Positions 31,101-43,063 of a stretch of DNA of 64,000 bases are shown piece after piece (position 1 is the first letter of the stretch; the number at the start of each line of letters is the position of its first letter). The DNA comes from Tubulanus polymorphus (lineage: Eukaryota; Nemertea; Palaeonemertea; Tubulaniformes; Tubulanidae): the NCBI RefSeq assembly GCF_964204645.1, contig NC_134028.1:9031001-9095000 (forward strand), given 5' to 3'. The position numbers were made by a program, and so were the translations under genes. The notes under the pieces are model-generated. The model made no database searches, was not told the DNA's origin, and saw nothing but the letters and a program-made list of their open reading frames with translations.

Positions 31101-34100
31101 AGATTTTGGTCTGTTCCGGACAATATTTGTAGTCCGCATGTTCATTGATATACAAGAAAATGGCTTTTAATCTGGATTTCCTGTAAACTGGATTAATTTT
31201 GATGGTCCCAAATGATCCGAATTAGCCAGATTCTGTATATTTTTTTGTGGTACAAACTGTCAGTCATAAATTTTTACAGAAAATGGAGACCCACTGCGCC
31301 GAAGAGGATCATCAAACTAAGTATGAAGCCTACAAAAAGAAATGTTTAGGTAAAATTGTTTTTGAGGAATACATAGTCGCCCAGGTTATAGATGATAAAA
31401 AGCCACCGAGCAAAATTCATGATTTGAAAATTTTCTTTTCAGAAAACAACTGCCTATATAGAGTCTACAATGAATGTGAGGTAAGAAGAATGAAAAACTT
31501 GATTATTTGTGTGGCTTTCTGCTACTATATACGGGGCTATAGCCTGACTGAAACATTGCTAATGTTTACTTCAAGGTTTGCTGCAAAGATGTGCCATACA
31601 TTAATTTTGTGGCTCACGAAGGAAGAGTCAAGCATCTACTGGTAAGAAAGAACTGCAATAGTATTATCAAGTGTTAACAATGAATTGGAGAACTTCCTAA
31701 TAATATATTGCTCAATTCGAATTCGTTCAAATCGGATATGAAATATCTTTCTTGATACGCATAATTTAATTGATAAGATACCTTGATACATGGCCACAGT
31801 TCTCGACTAGATATGGCTTAATCTTTTAAGACTTTTGATGAATTAATTTCCAATGTTTTATCTCTTCTTAAAAAGAGTAAAATCAATTTGAACTGAAGAA
31901 CCACCGGTGCAGACTCTTAACTGTTTCTAAGAAATTGGTGTATGCTTTCACTGAAATTGAACGTACTTAATCGTTATTGTTTAACCGGAAATGTTTTATT
32001 TTCAGATAATGAGCGTTTTGTTGATTTTGTTTTCATTCCATTTCTTTAGATTACTCCCTTATATCTATCCTGCCTACTCGGTCTGCGCAACGGACTGATA
32101 TGGGAAATATCCCGGTTCTCTGAACGGAGCAACTAAATTTGCTATAACTTAATATCCACTGCTGTTCTTAATGAAGCAGAAAAAAGGCCTCAGTTCAAAG
32201 CATTTTTTTTTCTCAAATATCACATGAAATTTGTGTAGGAGAGATGTGTGTGTCTCGCCGCAATCGGCGCTAGATGAAACAACACGCCTGCGCTGGTCTT
32301 GTGCCCTTTTTACAGAGTTTACGAAGTTTTCATGAAGCATTTTTTTCTGTTAACTGTACCAGTTACACTGCACATTTTAAAGCTCGCAGTGTAATTAATG
32401 CATTGTATGAAGTTGATTTTGTCATCGGCTGAAAGTTAAATGCGCTGTATTTTCTTTTGTTTCTTTTTTAGAATAAAATGTTAACGGAAAACGGAGGTGA
32501 GTTGTTCCTAGCCGGGGCTGTGTGTATGAAGCCTTGCCGTTGCCATCAGTTGTACTGATTTATTGCGACGTTTAACTGAAGCGCGTGAAGTTCCCAATTT
32601 GGCTGGTGCGCGGCGCTTCAGTCGGTCTCGTCCTCGTCGTCATCGATGTACGATGATGATGATTGACCGTTGTGTGATTGGCAGCTAGGGAACAACTAGG
32701 AGCGGACAGTCGATGGAAGGGCATGGAGGGCATTTCGGACCCGCGCCTGAACGTATAACTACGCGATCACGGGTTTTGGTTATTGTTGTTGTTTTTTTTC
32801 TTTGTAACCATCTCCCGTGTACCGTCATCAGTATATCATGGCTCGGGTGTCCCGTTTCGTGGTTCATTCAGTCAGAAACGAGTCACGACGCAAGTCGGCG
32901 CCACGTCTATCTATTTTATGCACGTCGTTGAGACCGCAGTTTCGATCTGAAAATTCCGGTGCTCGTGGATGGCACGTTTTTTCAAGAGTGAGAAAAAAAG
33001 GAAATGCGTTTTTCTGAACGTAGTCGTTGTCGGATATGTTGAAAAGAACGAGATTTAAGTATGCTCGCTTCGAGAAAGCAAGACGCCGAGATAGATCAAA
33101 CAGAAATGAATGTTTGTTCTGCCGAATTGTTTACGGAAAAACTGTTTACGATTTATTGAGATCAAGTATCTGAAATACACGCTGTGGATATCGAACTTTT
33201 CAGGTTTTGGAGAAACGTAGTTTTCTTGAGAGAAAAAAACCGAGTTTTCAGTTGTCTATTTGGCTGTATGCCAATAATGCCTGGTACTACTACGTATATA
33301 GATGTTCGAACTGCTGGAACGCAGGCATAATTCGAAATGTGTTCGACTCAGGATTCCTCGTCTGGAGACATTTAGCTACTGCAAAAAATACTATTTTGAA
33401 GTAGCTACTAATTCAAAAGTTTGGTAATATCAACCTTACACAAAGCTGTTCTGAGTTCAGCTGCAGGACTCGACTTATGTTCGCCTCGGGATTCCTCGAC
33501 CCTAAAAGAAAACCAAACTATTCGTGGCTGAATCCCGAGTAAACTGCATATTTGTTTAAATGCAGATGAGTTCGTTTTGAGAATTTGAAAATCAGATCGT
33601 ACTGATTTTCATTTTTTTCTGTTCTTCAAAGTTTTCCAAGTGAATTATGATGAACTTTAATGTGATTGATTTGTTTCTTGTTTGAATTTAGGTCCGGACG
33701 TCGATTGATTCGTTGTGCTAACTGTTTTCGTTCTTTCTTTCTTTTTTTGCGATGCTAATTTTATTTAGTCGCTCCGATGAAACTCGATAAAGCGCAGATC
33801 CAGGACGAATACGAAGCTATAAATACCCCTGAGAATCCATTACCAGGTACGAACATTTTTTTGCTGTACAGAAATTGATCAGAGGAATTCAGCTTGAAAG
33901 AAAACGATATCTTTTTGCCAACTGCAGCTCAGAAATTGTCGCCTGAAAATCATAAGTATGGAAAAATGAATACTATATACAGTAGAACTCGCTTAATTCG
34001 GATCACCTTTTTTTGTCCGAATCAAACAAAATCTGAATAATGTGCTCTCATTTGAATAGAAATAACCTAACCCTAATAAGAGGACTGGAATTTTAGTCCA

Positions 34101-37100
34101 AAATAAGTGAAAATCCATAAAAAACTGATCCGAAATAAGCGAGTTATACTGTATTGACTATTTCTGAGACATTTTGCTACTGCGGCCCCTCCCTTCTTCG
34201 AAATACTATTTCGACGTAGCCACTAATTCGAAAGTTTAGTATGTCAACTTTGAAAAAAGCTGTTCCGAGTTTAACTGCCAACACCTATTTCTGTTAAAGG
34301 AGCACGTTGGGTAGTTGAGTTGATCAAAGGAAATGATATGGAATCGTTTTCACTGACGTACATTTGTAAAGCTTGTAACAAAGACAAGAATATGTCACCG
34401 GAAGACATGGTAGCTCACATCCAAACTGGAGAGCATAAGATAAATATTCTTGTAAGTATAATGATTCTGTCGGCTTACGTTTCAGAAAGATTCTTTTTAC
34501 AATACTTTTTCGTAACTCCCTTACATGCAGTGCTCTCAACAATGGAACTATTGAAATATGTTAAACTTTCCATGCTGATAAGCTGCCAATAGTTAACCGC
34601 CCCTGTTACTCAGGTACTGACAACCATATTTTCCCCTGACCCACTGAACTATTTTTGAAATATTATGTAACCTTTCCTTTAAAACCACGAAGGCACTGAA
34701 TTTCCCCCTAACTACACTTGGCTTTCAACCATCCGCGATTGTCATGAACAGTTTCTGAAATACTTTACCTAATCTTGATACATAGATATTCTCAAATCAT
34801 CCCTGACTGTTAGCGACATTCTGAAATACTTATACACATACGAATTGCCATCTAAATGAAAACGCCCCTCCTGTCTTCTTGATTCTTATGAGCTGTCACT
34901 TTCAATGGATCACTGCTTATTCTGGAATACGGGTACTATTGAAAATTCACTTTAACCAGAATCGTGCTACCTATTCCAGAGAATCCAGCGATTTCCAGGA
35001 TTACTACCAAATTAACTAGAATACTTCAATCGAAACCTCAACCCGCCGAAAGGTTATTTGTCTATTTCTTGTATTACAGAAAAAGATATCAATGAAAGGC
35101 TTCAGAGCTGTTGAGGCGATGGTGAATGCGTATAATAAATCGCGACCGAGTGGAACAAGTCCACTTAAACTCAGCGAAGAAACGGTGAACTTTTTCAAAA
35201 AGAATCCAGACAAATTCTACAGATCAGAGAAAATCTCGTCATTAGTTTATGCTGGTGGGAAGGAATCGCTGGAAATGGTAATTGAGAATTTATCTTAAGT
35301 TTTTGTATTAAAGAAATAAACAAATAGTAATTATTTAGTATTATTATGTTCTCATGGTTTATGGATGTGTCTTTTCAGCACCACAAGGGTGATGAAGACG
35401 AAAGAGATATGGAGACTGGAATGAAGAAGAGAAAATCTGAAGATAACAAGGATAGAAGAGGGTTAAAGAAAAACAAAAGAGGTGACCGGCCGACGACCAG
35501 TTCTTAACGAACACCCTCGCTTAAGTTTATTGTTTATCATTAGAAAAACTTCTTGGATACAGAAACCTACTGTACATCAAGATGCGCCACATCTAGTAAA
35601 ACGAAAGTTGTACATATATTATCGTATATTTCAGATTCTGGGAGAAGGGGCCGTGATCAAAACAATGCATCAGGCAGTCCATCCAAATCATCAGTTGCGG
35701 TCAAAGATGAAGATGTCGTGGCTAAGATACAAACTCTCGTTAATGAAGATACAAGCGACATAATCGGTAAGAAAATTTGAATGAGCCTAATTTTGAACAT
35801 AGGTTTCATCTGGATCAATCATTTATATCCATGTATGTACCTATAGACATGATGTCTATAATAATACTAAGATAAGTTATGTATAGAAGTCTTTAGTTTA
35901 GCGCAAATGTAGATTTCAACTGCTGTACAATGTGCATTGTTATTGGGAACATTTTATCAATTCAATCAACCTGGCTTATTAAGAATCATGTTTAGGTATT
36001 TTTGAAAATCATTGGGTCTTTCCGTACATTACGTAGGTATCCAGTATTTGATTGAGAGACAATTCCCTAATGGAAAAGTTGAATATCATTGTTCCACCTG
36101 CCGAAATGATCTGGGAACCGACCAAACAGCTACCATTAAACATTACAGCGGATTTCAACACAAAAAGAATTACCTGGTAAGGAAATTGCTGACTAGTTGC
36201 GAATGTATTTGTGGAACATTATTACTTGAACTGGTGTTCGCAGCAAAATCCATATTTGCAGGTCCATTTTCCTGAGAATCTAAATTCTATTCCTGAAAAT
36301 GATTTTCAAAGTTGGAAAAACTACCTTTAGTCGTAGAAAAGAGTAAATTACCAGTAAATGACTGATAGGATCAGTTATTTGCCAATCTGAAGCAAAATGC
36401 ATTCTTTTCTGGTCTCCTCTCCTTATCAAGAAAAAGACCTTGGAACATGCTAATTTATATGCCTTGAGTGGTGATCCGTGGGTTGAAGGATGAACAAAAA
36501 AGAATTGTTTGCAAAATTTTAGCATGATGCCTTGTATCCTACTGGAGTGGCGCGCCTATCCTTGTTAGTGTCCCCATCCCTTTTAGTGTCAGGTTCTGGT
36601 CTTTACATGGATTAAGAGTATTCATCATCATGGCTAGGAACTTCTTCATTTCTGATTTCAGAAAAGGAATAAGAACGTTGAATTCAAGAAGATCGCCGAA
36701 CTGGACCGGACGCTTCGAGAGGGCGGTAAAACAAAAGACGAAATTCAACAAGAAATCGAAAAGAAAACTCATGAACTTTGTGAAGAATATCTGACAACTG
36801 ACCGGCCAAAGATCAAGGTTGATCAACAAAATTCTTGTAAGTTGATGGCGCTTTACGTATATGCAAAAGGTTTTCTTGGAATGAGGACCCTGCGGGAACT
36901 GTGGCTAGCAAAGATCCGCTAGTGTTCAGGGGCTAGATGCTCAAAAGTTGGTTAGAATTAACTGACAGATCAAACCATTGAAACCAGTGAGTACTGGAGA
37001 TCTTTAAGGAGACAGTGGCATCATATGACGTAGGGTAAAGTTCAATCGATGTAGCGCATGGACAATGTATACCTGTACACGTTAATACTGGTACATTCGT

Positions 37101-40100
37101 GTTCATACCATTTCAATATTCAATATCCGACATCTACAAAATTGTCATTACTTACCAATGTCATCTCATTGTCGACTATTATAGTCGAATGACTGTTCGA
37201 CTCTCGTTTCACGGTCGTTGTATATTTAGTTATTGCCACCCAACCTCTTTATTGAGTGCGGCCACTGGGCTTGTCCAGTGACAATTCCGTGCATTGTCTT
37301 AGATATATATCAATATGTACCTGCATGGTCCATGATAGATTCTAGATGAGCTAGATAAATCAAAAGATACATTAGGTAGTGACTGCATTTGGCGATACTA
37401 AAGAGCTCATCGTTATGCTGGTATTTCAGTCAGAGGAAACCGCGAAAGAAATTCCGGGAACCAGCAAGCGGCGGGCGGCAGACGTCTGCCTCAGAAACGC
37501 GGTCATCAGGATAGCGGTCGTCGCGATGGTGGCGGCGGCGGCGGCGGCGGAAGTGCCAGTCAAGCTAAACGACCGCGCGATAACCAACGACGTAACAACA
37601 ACAACAACAATAACCGTAACGATGGCAGACGTGACAGGCGCAATGAACGAACCGCTGGTAACCGTGGTGGTAACTGGTCAGTATTATTTTGCAGTCGGTC
37701 CTAGTTTGATTCCGAATTCAGCGGAACCTCATGATAAAGATCTCTGATATAACGATTTATCATTTACATAGCGAACTAAGAATTATCTCTGAATATTGAA
37801 ATTGTTAAATTGTTGAGCATTTTAAACCACTACCCAGGTGGGCATGGTGTCCCTGGACCCCTAGTTCTTAACAATTAATCATTTATGCAACCGACTTAAG
37901 GAATTTGATTTCCTATATTTCAGACTTTAACGAATAAAATATTTGTCTGACTTAAGTTTATAAATCCTGCATAGAGAGATTTTGATAGGAAAACAAACTT
38001 GAAAATTCCAGATCTAGAAATTCCTTCAGACATTTTCTGACTTGCACAAGTTTTACTGTATTATTTACTTCATCAATAACTAGGTCGATACAATCCATTA
38101 CACTGTCATTGTTTTATGATTTCAGGGGTAATACTAACAGATGGGTTGCATCACGAGGCCAGACAGGTAATAATTATGGAGGTTAGTACATATATTTGTA
38201 GGGACCAACCCATCCTTGGGTATATTTGAAGGGAAAAGGCTAGGGCTCTTCTAAGCCGTCAGGTCAAAGTGCCTATATGAAGGGACAGGGCTAGGGTTAT
38301 TTTGGCTACCGAGCCAAAGGATCTATCTAAAGTTCTGTAGACACCAAGACCAGGGTGTTATGAGACGAGGCCAGAATATGGGACCATCAGGTCTTTCTCT
38401 TGGGGCCAGCTACGAGATGAGACCCGGGTCTGATATGTACTCAGGTTCTAGCTGTTAGGCAAGTGATAGTCTCTTTCTCTATGTACCAGACCTGTGACCC
38501 ACCGCGCAATAAGCCAAATGTCTATGAACTTGTGTAGGATTTTGCCATATTTAATAATCCCAGGTTCTGTTCTACGTATGTTCACTAAAAAGTCTATATC
38601 ATGTTTTTATGATGAGCAGGTTATGGAAGAGCGATGGGAGATTTTAATAACAGCCAATACGATACAATGCAGAACTGGAGAGGATTCGGAGGGTAAGTAG
38701 ACATTACCATATACAGTCGCACACAACAATGGACGAAACTCAAGAGGTTCAGAATCATAACTACTGCACATTAAACCATATGCAATTAGGATGTTTGGGA
38801 CTAGAACAATCTTGCGATTTTGAACCTTTTCGCTGAAAATTACACCTCAGAAAAAGAAAAGCGCCTGCGCTTTATATGTTGACCTATAACTGTAGACCTC
38901 AAGGCATGTATCTCTGTCTTAAGTTGATCTATTTTAGTGTCTCATATGTATACCGGTAGCTTATGCAAATTGTAAATTCAACAGGAATGTGATAGCGTGT
39001 TGTTTAATATTTTTGATGCCAACAATGGCCGCTGCCAAACTGACATCCTGGACCAGGTTTTATACATTTCTAACCGGCATTGGCTGTACCTGGAGAGGCA
39101 TACTTATGCGATCTGGAAATGTTTGAGGGCTAATTTCAATGTTTCTTATGATACCATTAATTATGAAATATTGCTACATACCTGTATTCATCTACTAATA
39201 ATTCTGTAAGCGTCTTATTCAGTCTTCAAACTAGTTTTGGGTCAATAGGTCAATAGATCCAAAAATATCAATAGTTGACAATTTTCTAACAAACTATGTT
39301 ATTTTGTTCACAGAAACACTGCAATGGGTGGTAGTGGTGGATACAATGTACATGGTAATCAGGTGAGTGATTTGTTATTCCTTTTATTGTTACCATAGTA
39401 GATTAAAACACCTTCGCTGTCATTCTCAATTCTTCTGATTGACAAGGTGGCAATTGTCCAAGTACCGGTATTTATTTCGTTTTCAAAATTATTTCAGTTT
39501 CAAATGCAGCAACAACAACAGCAACAGCAGTCGTGGCAGCAACAGCAACAACATCAATCGAGTGGTAAACTGATGAATATGGTCAACGCTATGGTATGTG
39601 TAATTCTGTTTCACAAGGTCCTCTTATGCCTCTTCATAGGTCTACTTATGAATGAATGGGCATTTAGTCTTGCATAAAACAGAACTACATAGTGTTCCCC
39701 TCGGGCCCCTCAACCTGAGATAACTATGACATATTGTCACGATAACGCAGGGCTAAATCGGTATCAGGACAATTGCCCCCCGGACAACTGCCCCCCAATT
39801 TAAATCTTTTTAATCTTAAAGTAACACAGATATTTATTTCAAATTAATTAGACTAAGTGAAGTGAACTAATTCTAGCTAATTACTCTGGGACTGCTTTAA
39901 AGTTTTTGATTGGCTAAAGTGACACTAAAACTAATTCCAATAAATCAGCCAACATTAACTAATGCACTAATAAGTGGACTTATTAAGTTTCCTTTAATTT
40001 GGCAAGTGAATTATAATTACTGCACACAACATCAGTAATTCTGAATCTTATAAATCTATATTCAATAATATACAAATGAATTTCTAAGTAAAGTATTTAG

Positions 40101-41149
40101 GTGGTGTTAATCCAAATCAAAAAGGATTTTATTCGGGGCGGGGGGGGGGGCGGCAGTTGTCCGGAGGGCAATTGTCCTAGAATCGGCTAAATCATCACTT
40201 ATTGCACCCCTGTGTTAACTTTGCCGTTAATTTACCTAATTTTACTTTGTGTTAATTTACCTAATCACTGAACCAATTGATTCCTGTAAGGAAGTTGTGT
40301 ATGGAAATTAGTTTCTTGGCATCAGCTCGTCACAGGTTTGTTTCTGTTTTTGAATTATATTCACGTTTTCATTTACAGACTAATAACATGGATGAAGATG
40401 AAGCGGCGATGATTTTACAAATATCGAGTGCAGTTTCTCAAACTGTCCTACAGGGGAAGAGAAGAGGAGAAGCCCCTCTAGATATACAGGTAACGAACGG
40501 GCCGGCCTTTAGATATGTACCGGTCGAAAAAAGGGGGATGACAGAAATTCTCTACTGAAATTAAGCCCAATGCTTACATCCGGATCATAAGATAATATAA
40601 TCCTTAGTTCTAAAAAATCTGGGGTCATTTGCTCAAAAGTTGGTTAGATTAACTAATGGATAGTTCTCATAATGGCAAATAGAATTGCATTGTCATCACA
40701 AATTTATCCGGCAGTTTTCTCCAGCAATTTTTAAGCAACTAGCCCCTTAATTTCAATGCTTCTGGGGGCAGTCACTGGATATAACAAAATGGTTCGCTGA
40801 AGTTCGTTGTAACGAGGATTTGCTGTACCACTGTAGATTGCCAAAAAACTTCCATAGCCATTTCTCGGGTAATTTATGATTTATGGTGGGATATTTGTCG
40901 GTCTGTTTGTATAAGTTTGGTTTTAAATATTTGATATTTTTTCAGAGTCAGGTACAGACCGCATTAGCCGGACAGAACCAATGGGGTAACAACAGCGGTT
41001 ACTCGGGGAACCAGGGTGCGTTCTACGGCGGAAATAACCGCGGTCAACAAGTTCAACAGCACCAACAGCAAAACATGAGGTCTGGGTACAATAACCAACA
41101 AATAGCACCACCTAGTAACAACTGTTGGAACTTCGATAGTTATAAATAA
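28199..41149 (+). CDS. SAP-domain protein with four matrin/U1-type zinc fingers and a prion-like tail, 24 coding exons
   Basis: Coding exons: 28199-28346, 28889-29184, 29315-29378, 29941-30035, 30295-30332, 30758-31016, 31280-31349, 31443-31480, 31576-31641, 32472-32496, 33769-33846, 34300-34451, 35080-35277, 35379-35481, 35635-35766, 36037-36176, 36662-36836, 37430-37676, 38126-38181, 38620-38692, 39314-39362, 39498-39593, 40379-40489 and 40946-41149. Phases agree throughout; 970 residues. Residues 8-42 (LSSMTVVQLKNLCNSHGIPN and on) are a SAP DNA/RNA-binding motif. An acidic, Glu/Lys/Asp-rich linker runs to about 280. Four C-x2-C...H-x5-H fingers follow: Cys287/290-His305/311, Cys335/338-His350/356, Cys415/418-His432/438 and Cys606/609-His623/629. 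Residues 693-775 are RGG/Asn-rich, 835-855 Gln-rich, and the C-terminus Gly/Asn/Gln-rich. A nuclear RNA- or chromatin-binding role is inferred; I recognise no ortholog. The donor of exon 19 of the list could be 15 nt earlier (38166). Confidence 0.8.
31065..31240. repeat. Pogo-like MITE
   Basis: TACAGTCGAATACACTTAATTCGG at the left and CCGAATTAGCCAGATTCTGTA at the right. In an intron of the SAP/finger gene, ending 40 nt before an exon. Confidence 0.45.
33978..34154. repeat. Pogo-like MITE
   Basis: ACAGTAGAACTCGCTTAATT and the complement AATAAGCGAGTTATACTGT at the right, with TA flanks. Resembles 42224-42397 along most of its length in inverted orientation. Confidence 0.6.
37793..37866 (+). 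repeat. End fragment of the GCCCACTTGGGA repeat family
   Basis: TTAAATTGTTGAGCATTTTA, then CCCAGGTGGGCATGGTGTCC and the CTAGTT terminus. Lies in an intron of the SAP/finger gene. Confidence 0.6.
39760..40184. mobile_element. Non-autonomous DNA transposon with 9-bp target duplication
   Basis: Inverted ends contain AGGACAATTGCCCCCCGGAC then AACTGCCCCCC, against the complement at the right. GGCTAAATC flanks both sides (39751-39759 and 40185-40193). A 9-bp (or 8-bp) duplication points to the Mutator-like or hAT groups. No transposase; in an intron of the SAP/finger gene. Confidence 0.7.
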
Positions 41150-41224
41150 TCAGATAGAAATAAGCCCCGGTAATTTGTTTGCAAGTAAATAAGTCCTTGG
41201 TTAATGTGGATGTGACCGTATTTT

Positions 41225-41700
41225 ACCTGTCTTTGTATTTAATCATGTTCTACTATTATCTTAGACGCACTTCCGTTGTAAAGAAACACTATATCTAACG
41301 CATGCGTGCGTACGCGATATTAATGGACCCAGCCCAGTTGCACTGTGGTAACATCTCCAGAATGGAACTTATATCTGTAGACCGGTCTTAAACTAAAACT
41401 TGGCTAAAACTAAAATGGTTTTAGACAGGTTTCAAGTCGAAATCTCGAACTCAACTGGCATTACCTGTCTTATGTATGTAATCATGTTCTATTGTTAAAT
41501 TAGATGCATTTTGTTGTAAATAATCACTCTATCTAATGCATGCATGCGTACGCGATATTAATGGACCCAGCCCAGTTCGCTGTGGTCTCCGAAATAGGTC
41601 TTATATCTCAAGACCGGTCTTAATTTGTTAAGACTGGCTGATATTAAGATGGTCTTAGGTTTTAAGTCCAAAGCTTGAATGCAACTGGCTGCAACTGGCC
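41225..41700 (+). repeat. Two tandem copies of a 238-bp unit
   Basis: The word TACGCGATATTAATGGACCC starts at 41311 and again at 41549. Around it the copies agree over most of the unit, including TTAATCATGTTCTA and AAGACCGGTCTTAA. They lie between the stop codon of the SAP/finger gene and its likely poly(A) signal, so they are probably in the 3' UTR. Confidence 0.75.
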
Positions 41701-41895
41701 CCTGGTTAAGAATTACATCTTATTATAATGTGGATCATTGTTTATTTTTTGTCAGTGCTAGCTTAATGATATACGGGGATTTCGCATGAACATCTTATTA
41801 ATTTGTTAGAACTCTAGACTCGTTTTATATTTGTAACCTATTTGGTAAAACTATGTCGTGCGTTGTTTCAGTTGATACTCGGCTTATAGAATCGA

Positions 41896-41901
41896 AATAA
41901 A
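41896..41901 (+). terminator. Likely poly(A) signal of the SAP/finger gene
   Basis: AATAAA about 750 nt after the stop codon; no closer canonical signal is evident. Confidence 0.4.
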
Positions 41902-43063
41902 AGTCAAATTTTAATGAAACTATCTTTTTCGTTATGACTTCGTTGATGCGGATTATTTGTCACATTCCGGAGACACTTCAGCTGCGTACATACTAAACTG
42001 GTGGAAAGTTTCCATTTTCCTGTCGTTACTCAACGTTCCCATGAACTGCTAGAACTCGGTGAGACAATCGCCCGCCCTGTTGTCGAAGTCGCCGTCGCCA
42101 CCAATAAAGAAGACAAATTAACCTCATAATGCTTTATTCGGAATTTCACTTATTTCAGAATATAACTACAGTCCCCTGTAGGGTACACCAATACAGAAGA
42201 AAGTATAAAATGTTAATCTCTAGTACAGTATTACTCGCTTAATTCGTATCGGTTTTATTCGGATTTTCACTTATTTCGGACTAAGATTACAGTCCCCAAT
42301 AGGGGATTTCTATTCAAGTGAGAGAACATAATTCGGATTTTGTTTTAATGCGGACAAATTGTCCAGTCCCAGGTGATCCGAATTTAGCGAGATCCACGGA
42401 TAATGCATTAAAATTGTCTTCATTACGATACATATAGCTATATATACTATGGGATAAATTGAGAGAGCGGGAAGGATAATCTGATTACATCGCTATAAGT
42501 ACATTGTATTCGCTTTTTTTCGATCCAATATCCGAGATACAAAAGTAAGTCCTAAACGTGATTGCGTTAGGTATTTTTATGATGATAAAATTATGATATG
42601 GATGGTAATGGTGTTTGTAATAAAACAGTGGTAGAAAGTCATTTGTTTCTTGGAAGAAGAAACGCTGAGTGTAGTAATGACACTACAGGGGGTTGTGATT
42701 ATTGATTGAACGATCATGCATCCAGTAGTACACATATACTCTATCATCTGAACCGTATCGATCCGCTAACGCTGCAGCCGTGCATCAACGTTTGAAAATG
42801 AGGCAGTAGCGTTATGACGTCATCACGCTGCAACCAGCATAAGATGCTGCAGAAAATATGGCCGAATAAATCCGATATACATTTCCACGGAATAAACGGC
42901 TCTGTTTAGGATGCTTTACACCAGAAACCGTCATACAGAAATACGGGATCTGAACATGTTTCGATTTAGCTTCGAAAAGATGTTCTGATCGCATTCACAC
43001 AATGGAAAACCGGTGGAAATGTTGAAAGGGTAGGGTTCTCTCCATATTGTAGTCGGATATTAA
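41902..43063. other. Spacer before FBXL16
   Basis: Contains two partial relatives of the pogo-like family (about 42131-42190 and 42224-42397). The rest is unassigned; the FBXL16 promoter and 5' UTR should lie near its right end. An in-frame TAA directly precedes the ATG at 43064. Confidence 0.5.
42224..42397. repeat. Pogo-like MITE, degenerate right end
   Basis: TACAGTATTACTCGCTTAAT at the left; the right end has AGGTGATCCGAATTTAGCGA. A tandem partial copy precedes it (42131-42190, shared TTTCACTTATTTC and ACTACAGTCCCC blocks). Confidence 0.5.

Noticed and set aside
32560-32960. Possible alternative promoter in a long intron of the SAP/finger gene (locally CpG-rich)
   Set aside because: GC-richer than its surroundings but no initiator, first exon or in-frame ATG that joins the following exon could be shown.
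37379-37747. 122-codon open frame rich in Ala, Val and Thr
   Set aside because: It is an out-of-phase reading of the RGG/Asn-rich exon at 37430-37676; the phase set by the neighbouring exons gives the Gly/Arg/Asn-rich protein instead.
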